From NCBI GenBank assembly GCA_944470555.2, contig OX104132.1, positions 15,385,755 to 15,449,754 on the forward strand: a stretch of DNA of 64,000 nt, written 5' to 3'. The position numbers and the translations under genes are program-made. Shown one piece after another: positions 12,513-24,500 of this stretch. The notes beneath the pieces were generated by a model that did no database searches, had not been told where the DNA came from, and worked only from the letters and a program-made list of their open reading frames with translations. How positions within the stretch are numbered: the first letter of the stretch is position 1; every line of letters begins with the position of its first letter. Origin of the DNA: Heterobilharzia americana (Eukaryota; Platyhelminthes; Trematoda; Strigeidida; Schistosomatidae).

Positions 12513-15500
12513 CTACACAAAAGACAATAAATAAAAAAAAAAAAGAGAAATACATTGATCCAAACAATACAATGACATGTAAAAATTGACTACTCGTATG
12601 CGTGAAATACTGTCAACCCATGCGCAAACAAAATATTAAAAATAAGAAATAATTATTTTCCCATTATTAAGGTGTAAGGTTAAAGGGAAGTTAAACAATG
12701 GATCATTATTCCTTAGAATCTGCATACTACAACGTAAAATGACACTGCCGTAGAAAACTGTAGTATCGCTTAAGTAAACGACAAATAATGCAGACTGACT
12801 TACATCAAACTTCACAGACTTTTCACATATCTCAAAATGCAACGAATCAAGTTTAAACACAGTAATATTATAGTATGATGAGATAAACTGTTCAAACCAT
12901 TAAATTCTGTAAATCTGTCCCGATTTCACTTGATCAACTAATTACAAATAGAAATGAATGTGAAAATTGTTCCATAACAGCAAATGCTGAACCGAATGAT
13001 ACCTTGTTGTTAAAGAAGTGTGATCTTTAGGAACTAACCTCAGAATCTACCTGGCAGACAGATAAAATCAACGTAAAACCTCCCACACAGGTGCGACGGT
13101 TCAACTTGCCACACTTCGCTGTAGTATACAAAGACAGATGGATAGAAAAAGTGATACCAAAGAAGACAAAGTTGTGTGACAGAATAAACAATTTAAAGAT
13201 TAAAGTCAGTGCAAATATTTAAGCTTCAAGAGACGTCAAGAAATACATCTGCGCCATTGTGACCGATTTTCAGCCATGTCACTAAGAGTCTTCACACTCA
13301 CTAATTCCATTCGTCTCAGAAACCGCATCCAAACAGTAGTGGACTTTATATACTGATGCAACGTCCTAGTCTGATCACACTGAGCCTTCTTCCAACCTAA
13401 TCCAACTCCCCCTAGCTTGGCACATCGAGGTAGGCCAAGGCTCAGTATGCGTAGTACATGTCCAAATCACCTCAGTCAACTAAAGTGCAAAACTAAATCA
13501 ATCAACTTGCCTGTCTTACCTAATAGCCTTCGCCTGACCTCAGCATTGCTCACATAATGTTTCCATCGAACGCCTCTTTAGGATGTTTTTTACGGCTTCA
13601 TTGATTTTTCACACTATAGATGACACATTTTGATTAGATTTCCTTTCAATTCTATTACAGCATCAAAACTACGTGCCTCAACAGAATTGTTACTGCAGGC
13701 AAATGAACGAGAAGTACAACCATTTCACACTTTGGATGAATTATTCTTGTTTAATTTAATCACCTTTTTCTCTTTGGCATTAAGTGAGCAAAATGGTGTC
13801 CATATGAACAGCCCAGTTTCGCGTCGAGAATGTAGTATTGCAGTAACTCATTTGCATTTATCTCATACACCTATTAGATAAGTGTTTAGTAACTGAATAA
13901 TTGATGCCAAAGTGAATTGTGCGCAAAAGGAAAATACACATAGAACAACAGATAGTCATTAACTACTCAAAGTTTTGAATGGCCCTGTACTAATCTGCAA
14001 TTGTAGTAATCAACTAAGTCGGCATTATTCTCAAAAAGAGTATGCCGTTTTAGGTACATCTTATTCATGAGTACTAATAAGACCTAAACTCAGCACTTTG
14101 ACGATTACAAACAGACTCACAGTATAAAATATCTGAAAATGCAATGTTGAATAAATTAGTTTAATTATAGAAAAGTAATACCTTAGCAGAAAGACCTCAG
14201 TCATTACTAACGATTAGTACATGACTGATTAATACCAATACAAGCAAGATTAGGAAAGTGATTTGTGTTAGTGATTTCTTCATAATTTCAGATCTTTCAA
14301 CAAAAATAAGTTAAGATTGAGAACGTATATGATCCTTATAAAGTTTGTGCATCAAGCAAAGTTCTTATCATTCCATAAGTCTGCACTTTAAACGAATTCA
14401 GAAACCCTATAAACCAATGAAGAAAGACTAATTTTGCGCAGCGCTGTAAATCCCCTGAAGATATATCTTTAAAAAAGTACTCCATTTGGAGGTTTTTGAG
14501 AGAATTTATTGACTCCAAAGAGGTTTTCTTGACAGATAGAGAGATGAAATTATAAACAATAAGCGAGAGATTTGATTGTAACAAACGTTAGCGACTCACT
14601 AGGCAATAAGTAATGTCGGACTTTCTCACTAACAATCTAATGAAGTAAGAAGCATAGGAAAAATGAGATTTAAAAAATTCAGTTGGAAAATCCACAATAC
14701 ATTCCCATCTCGATTAGTAACTCACTTCGATGTAAGGAATGAATGAAGACAATTGTTGACTAACATTCTCAACATGTGAACTCAATTTCATTCTGTTTTG
14801 AACAATTATGCCAAGTCTTTCCTGTAAAAGAGGAATACACTTGATAACTAGAAAATATTCATAGCTAAATAACTATGGTTAGGAAATGGCATAATAAGCG
14901 GACAACTATTTCCAGAAACACTTTAAAAACGATATAGGGTCCCACTGTCTTCAACGACAAACAAACAAGGGTGTTGAAAACAGAAAGTCAATATTTCACA
15001 AGTGGAACTGTTCGATTTCGTTACAGTGCGAGAAAAAGAAATAAGCAAAAACGTATGGATAGTACGAATAAGAATGAAAAAAAAGGAACAACAACAATGA
15101 AAATTTTAAACGAAGCTGTGAATAAGGTTGGTATTTATCACGGACTGACACCAGCTGAAGAAACAGTGGAAACGTGGGAGCACTGGACAGCTGTTTCGTC
15201 TTACTATGTGACTCTGGGTTCAATCCCGGGCAGGGTGAGATTATGGGTGCGCACTGCTGAGGAGTCTCATACTAGGACGAAACAGCGGTTCAGTGTTACC
15301 AGGTTTCTAACACTTATCCAACTGAAGTCAGTCCATTATGAATACCAAATAAATCACCCACAAACCTCTATCAATTTTGAAGAAATACCATTGTAAAGCT
15401 CATTGAATTGATGCTTCAGTCAGTCTGTATCTACGTGGTACCTGGTAGAATTGCGTAACAGTCCATATTGTCATAACTCATATCAGTACATCAAGGAAGA

Positions 15501-18500
15501 GATCATCAAGATGGAAAATAGAGAAGTAATTCACCGAAAAGGAGAACAAGAAGGAATGAAACAATGAAATTCGTCATGACGATCAGTATGAAAATAACGT
15601 GTGGAGTCTTCTGCCACATCACCAAGAGTCTCCATCACCAACAGGCGGACTCTAACCAGGGAGTCTACAGTTCTCTACACGGCTCATATGTACAATCAAA
15701 GAGCCCATGAACTAATACCATGTTTCAGTTTGGTCATCTTGAGTCTTTTTTCAGCCTCAACCTACTTCAGCTAACAGTGTGCGATAAGACAGACAGTGGA
15801 TTAGGCATCTGTAGCATACATCCCAGTTATCTGGGTCAATGAAGATTCACAACACTATCGATTAACTTGTCTCAATCCTAACCTCTGAAACAATTACTCC
15901 ATGGTTGAATATATGGTAAATGTAGGATGTCTTGGAGGAGAAAGGCATGTTTGTAAAAGTTTATTAATTGATTTTAGGTTGGAATTCATAATGGACTGAC
16001 ATCAGTTGGAAGGACATTAGAAACCTGGGAGCTCTGGACAGCTGTTTCGTCCTAGTGTGGGGCCCCTCGGCAGTGCACACTCATGACCCCACCCACCAAG
16101 GATCGAATCAGATCTTTAGGTTTCATGGTCAGCACGCTACCATTGAGCCACTGGGTTGGAATCCAATGGTCCACATTTCCTATTTCTGTCAGTTCATGAT
16201 TTAGCGCAACCTACATCTAATGCCGTCGTTCCATACTAGGATGAAACAGCTATCCAGTGTTCCCAGGTTTCCAATATTCCTCCAACTGATGTCAGTCCAC
16301 GATGAATTCCAACCTAAAATCAATTAATAAACCTCCAGACAGAAAGGCATGTTGTTGTTGTCTTCTAGACGGATAAATGTTGGTTCACTGGAAGGGAATC
16401 AACCTACTTGGTATTTTCAGTTCAGTTGCCCATTTTACTTCGTCGGTGAACACAGAGTTAGTCAGTGACATGCGAATTAAAGTCGTTTAACAAGAAAGTG
16501 TCTATTGGATGATTCAACTAAATTAGTAAGGTAAGGCTCATATGGAAATGTGTATTCGTTCAACAAAAGTTGTTTTAATACAAAATTACTGAAAAATGTA
16601 TACATAGACACTAGCTTATAACTGTGTTGTGCAAAAGAAGCACCTGGAATGCTAAATGAATGCAAGCTACAATAGTCTTTACAACAGAGCGACTAGTGCT
16701 GAAATCATAGAACAATGATTGCAAAACATTCTTTATGCACTTGGAAACAGTTTATTGATTTAGCACGTCATTTGGTGAGAACGAAATATTCGGTTTCATT
16801 CAGTTCACAAATGAGGAGACTACAGAAGGGTTACAGTTTTGCCATCTGCTAATTAATCCAATTAAGAGGGTCAAGTTAATTACTTACTTAAGCTTCTCTT
16901 GAAAAGCTTACTTGGAAAGGAAACTAGTAAGGTCAAAATGTTGACACCAACTAGTACTACAGAACTAGCAAGAATGAAATACACTTAGTGAACTGAAAGG
17001 TGGAGAACTTTTCCTGTGTTATATCACAACTTTGAATGTAGATACTCAAAGTGGAGTACACATGGCAACTAAGTACTGCATGCACAAACTACTACTGAAC
17101 GTTATCCTATCTGTAATAATGCACCAGTGTTGACGGTAAACTTAGAAAAGAATAAAAGGCTTTGTTTGATTCTTCGAATATTAATGTTTCTCAAAACGGT
17201 ACTTACTTGAACACTCGGAATTTTGGAGCATTTTGTTAGATTTTAAGAACATGTGTACCAAACAGGGAAGTTTCTGAAGACAGTAGATAGATTTATTTAT
17301 CTATAGGATTATTTCAGTATAGGAGGAAGTACTGAAGATAATGGAATCTAAACTATCATATTTTTAGCGATTCCACTGTATGATACTCATTTTGTCGTAA
17401 CGATGGTTACACATAGAGTCAGATGTGCAACTTTCTTTCTATTCACAGTCTTAATTTCAACAGTCACGTAAAAGATTTCAGTTTCATTCAAATATTAAAG
17501 AAATAGAGTGAGAAATTTTGCAGTAACGTAACTGATATGAGGATAGAGAGAAAATTGAATTTGGGGGTTTGTGGGGATTTAGAGATTTTTTTAAAAAGTT
17601 GGTATTCATTATGGACTGAAATCAGTTGGAGGAATAACGAAAACCTGGGAGCACTGGACAGCTGTTTTGTCCTAGTATGGGACTCTTCAACAGTGCTTAC
17701 CACGACCCCGCCCCACCAGAGATAGAACCCATGGCCTTCAAGTTCCATGACAAGCACGTTCCTATCCTCACAAAACCCCCAAATTCAACTGACCTAGTGC
17801 TCATTGGTGACTAGTCTCGAGAGATGATTTACGAAGTTCTAATGAAAAGTCGTAACTGGATGAGCAAACCTGGTGGCCGTGAGGAAAAATACTCAACTAT
17901 GACACTGGGCGATGGCTGCGTTATGTCGTGATCTGACAAAAGTAAGAAGTGTTGATCACTGGAATCTAACCCAGTGGCTCAATGGTAACGTGCTGGCCAA
18001 GTAACCTGAAGGTTGTGGGTTCGATCCCTGGCGGAGGGGGTCATGGGTGCGCGCTTCTGAGGAGCCCCATACTAGGACGAAACAGCTGTTCAGTGCTCCC
18101 ATGTTTTCAATGTTCTTCCAACTGATGTCAGTCCATGATGAATACCAACTTGAAAAAAAATGGAAAAGCCCAGTCTGGAGAGCGACCAATCAAAATATAC
18201 TTCATGTGATCACGTCTACAGTTAGACAGACAGATAGATGGTGGATCAGCCAATCAGTGTTATTATTTCAAATAGCGAACTATCTATATGTATGATACAT
18301 TCTCTTTTGTTCTTGTCTTCGGTCTTTCAACCCCAATACACATTACTACAGGTCCATCCTGTCTTTTTTATTAATTAGTCGGGTGGGGAATCAACTAGAA
18401 ATTTGTTGAATGTTGGTGGCTAACACTCGATACCCATGCATTGTAAGCAGCCATAGCACATAGCAGTTTCAAAGCCATAACAGTAACTGTTTTACAGCTA

Positions 18501-21500
18501 TATCTGGTAATATTATTGGTTGTGTAAATCTGTTTATCAAGGCTAAAAAGTCAGACAAGTAAAACCAGTTAAAAAGCATACATAAGTCTAGGAACAACAG
18601 TTCTATTGATCAATATGTTAAAATAGCAGCAACGTACATTAAGCTCTGTTTGACGTTGTTCCTCCTGAATCAGCTGTTTCTTTAAATCTTCTAACTCTTC
18701 AATTCTTTGGGCACATACTTTCGCATACTCCTCTTCTGCCTTTGTATGTGCATCATCCTCTTCTGTCAACAATTCATCTAGTTTACTAAATTCTGTTTTG
18801 ACTTCTATCAGTCTAGCTTGTACCCCAGGTAGTTCCTATTTTATTTTTAAACAAAAAAGTTATGAAAGACACGGATGTAAAATGGTGGGTTATAATGGGG
18901 GTAATTCAAATCGTCTATCAATATAACGGATAAAGGGTAAATGGAATTAACAGAAACTGTAAAGCATAAAATCAGCATATAAGCGACCATTCGCAAAAGA
19001 TTGACCTTCACAAAGGAAGTCGATTCAAGAATCAAGTTTCCGAAAAAAACGTATCTTGGAGCGTACATCATGAAATATCGCTAGGGCACTCTGTGTAATG
19101 CGCCAAATCAGTCAATTGTTTGCAAAAAGAAACGTTAATTAGTATGAATAATAAATGACAAACGTTTCTGGTTCAACAACAAAAACAGCTGGCAAAAAGT
19201 CTCAGCTTAAAATTATTAAGAATTTTCAACATAACCAGAGTTACGTATGCAAATGAGTGGAATAAGAAAAAATTTCATCACACCGTGAACGTTTTTTCGT
19301 TTGTTTGTTCAGTGAAATACAAAGTACACACCAATACACTCACTTGAAACCAAGTATACATAAACCAGACTCTCTTTTATACTTATATGAGTGATCCATG
19401 CTACAAGCATGACTTTGGTAAGCACAAATGTTTATAGTGATGAATGCAATCTCTAGCTTACATTGATTGGTTATTGGAGGGTGACCAACTTTATATAGTC
19501 TAGTCCTAAGTATTGATGGAACCAGATCAACCACTTTGCAATGTGGCCACCAGGCTAGTAGGCTTACCACTGCGATGCAATGAGATAAATGTTAGTCGGA
19601 TGGAGGTATTCGGCAGGAAGCCCTGCTCGACCTACATTTCGTGCTTTTTGGCACTCGTCAGTAAGGCGTATCTCCAACCTCGATGGGACTGATGTCCTGT
19701 CTGAGACTCGAACCTGCACCACCCAATGCTGCAGTCAGAGATGTTACCACTGAGCTATTCGGACCGCGACCGACCTCTTATCCCTAGTTTCCTACGACTT
19801 TCTCCACCCATTCATATCATGGTTGTACCTACTCACTCAAATGAAACTGATGTGTACGTCTGTGTGAGAGAGAGAAAAAACAATCTGAAGATAGAGGTTA
19901 GTGACAATATTCAAGCTTCAGGAGATGTCAATAAGCGAATACATCTGCGCTGTTGTGACGGATTTTAAGCAACAGTTCACCAAAAGTTCTCACTAACTGA
20001 TTCATATGATCTCGGGGACCCCAGCCAGGTAGTCTACGTCTCCTGATAGGACTCACACCAACAGTCAGGGAATTCATCGTCCGGTGCCAGGTCTCTGTCT
20101 TATAACCGTGAACCCTACTGCAACCTATTCCAACTTCCCCCAGCATGCCACGTAAGAGTAGGCGGTGACTTGGCATGCGCAAAACATGTCCATGTTATCT
20201 TAGTCGATGAAGGTTCAGAACCTAATCAATCGACTTACCTATCTTACCTGGTACCCTTCGCCTGACCTCAACATTGCTCACACGATGATTCCAGCAAACA
20301 CAAACAATGCTACGAAGACATCTTTGATCAAAACCCTGTAACCTCTTCATGTCTTCTTCATTAATCGGCCATGTCTCACAGCCATATAGCAGTACAGAAC
20401 GGACTGCAGCGCGGTATACCTGCCCTGAGATGGATAGTTGGATATCTCGCCAGTCGGCGCCAGAGATAACACAAGTAGGCTGATGCCAAAAGAACCTTCT
20501 GCATCCGAGTTGAGATCGTGTCAGTAACTAACCCATTCGGGCTGATATGACTCCTAAAGTAAGTGAAGTCGCGGACCCATTCTACCACTTTACTCCCTAT
20601 CAATAAACTGGAAGTACTTGCAGCAGACCACTCCTGGAGTATCATCTTACATCTGATGGGTGCGAGATGTATAGCAAACAAACTCAGATTTCTTCTTATG
20701 GCGATCAAAAAACTGCATTTTGTCAGAGCCTTCACTTAGCAAGATAATATTATTATTATTAGTCCCTTGGGTTCCTAGTGGAACATAGGGCTTCAGTAGC
20801 ACGTCTCCAGTGACCTCTGTTCTCTGAGATCTTTTGAACCTGGTCCCACGACAGCCCACAAGCTCTCATTTCCTCCTCACACGACCTCCTCCATGTCACC
20901 CTTGGACGTCCAACTCGTCGCTTCCCATGGGGATTCCACTCGAGGGCCTGACGCGTGGTGTCCTCAGTCGGCCTTCTCAGTGCATGGCCAATCCATCTCC
21001 ACTTCTTCCTGCATATTTGTTGCGTGATAGGTTCTTGGTTGGTTCGTTCCCAGAGTTCCTTGTTGCTTATTCTTTCTGGCCATCTGATCTTCAGTAGCGA
21101 GCGTAAGCAGTTGTTGATGAATGTCTGTAGTTTATTGGAAATGCCTTTCGTGACGCGCCAAGTCTCTGAGCCATGCAAGAGCACTGACTTGACGTTGGTG
21201 TTGAAAATCCGTATCTTGTTCCGCATGCTGAGTGCAGAAGATCTCCACACTGGTTTCAGGCTAATGAACGCCTGTCTTGCTTTTCCGATTCTGACTTTGA
21301 CGTCCTCGTCCGTCCCGCCTGTAGTTGAAACAGTGCTTCCTAGATAAGTGAAGGAGGTTACTTCCTTTAAGTTTCTCCCGTTGACGGTGATTGGAGTTTG
21401 TTGTTGTTGTTGTTGATGGTGGTGGTGCGGTATCTTCATCACTTCTGTCTTCTCTATATTCACCTGAAGTCCCGTCTTAGCTGCCTCTTCTATCAACTTG

Positions 21501-24500
21501 TTAGTTTTTGCCTGCAGATCTTCAAGTTTATGTGACATTAGGCACAAGTCATCGGCGAAATCCAAGTCTTCTAGGTTCTTTTCCGTCGTGCAGTGTATCC
21601 CCCTCTTCTCGCTGCCTACTGTTTGCTGCATGATCCAGTCCACCACAATCAAGAATATCATGGGGGATAGTAGGCAACCTTGTTTCACTCCTGTCTTCAC
21701 TTCAAAGGCATCACTGAGCTTCCCATTGTGAATAACTTGGCATGTGGCATCTTCATATAGTTGTTGAATGAGGCGGATAAAGGTTTGCGGTACTCCGTAG
21801 TATTGAAGCAGTTTCCAAATTACTTCTCGGTCGACGCTGTCAAAGGCCTTCTCAAAGTCGATGAAGTTGAGGTGGAGAGGTGATTGCCATTCTATGCTCT
21901 GTTCTATGATGATACGAAGCGTTGCAATTTGGTCTGCACATGATTTGTACTTCCTGAAGCCTGCCTGTTCCGGTCGTAGTTTTGAATCCAGTGCATCCCT
22001 TAGCCTCTCCAGGATGATGCGGCTTAATATTTCACTTGGGGTGGACAGGAGAATGATTCCTCGCCAGTTCTTGCAACAAGCACTGAGGTCTCCTTCTTCG
22101 GCAGTTTGACAAGGTAACCCTTCTTCCAATCACTAGCCAGGTACCTTCTCTTCCTTCCACACCTTCTGCAATAGTGGTGTGAGCATGGCCGCTGTTGTCT
22201 CTGCATCTGTTTTCAGTGCTTCTGGCGGTATTCCATCTGGTCCTGCTGCTTTTCCGCATTTCAGTAGCTTTATGGCGTGGCGTTCAGGACTTCCATTTTC
22301 GTTGGGGGATTAATGTTCACTTGTAGTTCAGCGGCTGCAGGTGGTATTTCTGGACGAAGTGCAGGTGGTGGTCGATTCAAGAGCTTCTTGAAGTGGTCGG
22401 CCCATCGTTTCCTCTGTTTCTCTTCTTTTGTAATTAAATTTCCTTCTTCATCTTTTATTGGTTTCATCTGTGTTGGTCTCGCCCTGATAGCAACCTGGTT
22501 ATTTGATACAATGTCGTCAGGTCTCTCTTACCTGCAGCCTGTTCTGCTTCACTTGCCAGTGTTTCGTAGAAGTGTCTTTTGTCTTTGCGTGCACTCTTCT
22601 TCACTTCTTTATCCAGTGTTTTATACATTGTGCTCAGTTCCTCTTGTCGTTGAGCATCCTTGCACTGGTTTATCTTCTGCTTCACCATCCTCCTCTCCTC
22701 TATCAGCTTCCAGGTATCCGTCGAGATCCATTCCTTGTCTTCTTTCTTCTTCCTTCCTAATACTGTTGTGCAGGTTTCTTTCCACATAGCTTTCAAAGAC
22801 TTCCAGTGTTCTTCCACACAGGTTTCTTCAGGGATGTTGCTCGATGTCTCCCATTTTGTCTTGATGGCTGACGTGAAGATCTCCTTTGTAGTTTCATCCT
22901 TCAGTTTCCGAGTGTTGTACTTGGGTTGAGGTCTATCACCAGCTTCCTTGAAGGCTTTTAACTTGATTTGGAAGGTTCCTTGCACTAGGTAGTGGTCTGA
23001 ACCTACATCTGCAAGATAATACCATCTGCATATTCCAAGTCAGTCAAATGACCTCCATGGAGTAGATCGATCCCTATGAAGTCAAAGTACCTAAGTTTAT
23101 GTCCTTTAGTATACCTGTAACGTAGTTAAATGGAAACGGTGACAATGGACATTCCTAGCAAACACCACTAGTTGTCGTCAGTCCTGATGACAACTCTCCG
23201 TAAGCCTTTACACGACTGCGTGAGTTCGAGTAGAGAGCTTTTATCAACGTTACATACTTCCTCAGTACTCCTTCCACATTCCGACACTGCCACAACGCCT
23301 TGTAGTCGACAGAGTCAGATGTCGCCTCCAGATCAACCAATATGGCACGTCAGTCGTTGGCCGGTAAGTCAGCCTGTGTTCCACAACCAGTCGGAGGGTA
23401 AAAATATGATCGGTGCACCCTCTTTCAGGTCTGGAACTTGCCTGGTTTCCTCAAGTTTCAGTTAGGTGTCGGATACTTATGTCCCCCAGGGTCTTGGACA
23501 CAATATTAGTCGAACTAATTCCCCTATGGTTATCACAAGAAAACTTCTCCCCCTTCTTATAGACTAGGATGATCAATGAATTAGACCAACCTGACGGTAC
23601 TACCTTTGATTTCCCTACAGTACCTAGTGCCCACGTCTTATTAGGCAGCAGTTTCTTACCTCCATTCTTGAAAACTTCAGGTAGCAAACTGTCAGGTTCT
23701 GCTGCTGTGCACCGTTTCCAGTTCAACAGAGCTTTATCAACTTCGAGGAGAGTTGAAGGACCGACATCTACGTAGCATTCAGCTTCAGGTTGGATATTGG
23801 GCAACTGAAGCATCGCTGAACCGGTTGAATTGTGCTCCAAGGTGTTCTGCCTAACGTTTTAGCCGCCTGTCCTGAGAGGTTATCAGTGTTTCATCGTTTT
23901 TGTTGGTGGTTTCAGTGACCATCGTTTTCTTGCCAGTATTTTTAGTAAGCCTAAATAGTTGCTGGGTGTTAAGCAACTCTGATGCCTTCTCCATCTCTTT
24001 CGCCACCCACCACTGCTTGCGATCGACGCGAAGAATTATTCAATTTTCGTTTAAGTAGCTTTCGCTCAGAGACAGATGAAATCAGTTTTCTTGCATCAAT
24101 CAGTTTGGATGACACCGCAGAGACCCAATGACGTTTTTTAACCTCTGGGAGTAGGTTACCAATTGTGCTCACCGCTGTTTTAACAGTAGACCTAATATCA
24201 TACCAGGTTTCCCGAGGATAAGCAATGCTGTTACGTTCAGATAGATGCTTAGGTATTCTCTAAACGCACACTTAGCATTCTCATTTTCCAATCGAACACA
24301 GATGGGTCTTACTGCCCCAAGTTTCTCGCAGCCAGTAAGGCGCAGACATACACAAGCCCGTACTAGCGCGTGATCGGAGTCAAAACTGGTACTGCATAAT
24401 GAGCGGCAATCCTCCACCGATCAACTCCAACCGCGACTTATAGCAAAATGTGCTTTGTCCATTGTTGGCTTGCTGTCGGAGGATGCCATGTGAGAGTGTC

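Noticed and set aside
20834..22929. Several plus-strand open frames of 80-170 codons
   Set aside because: They are antisense to the RTE reading frames on the minus strand and have no domain of their own.
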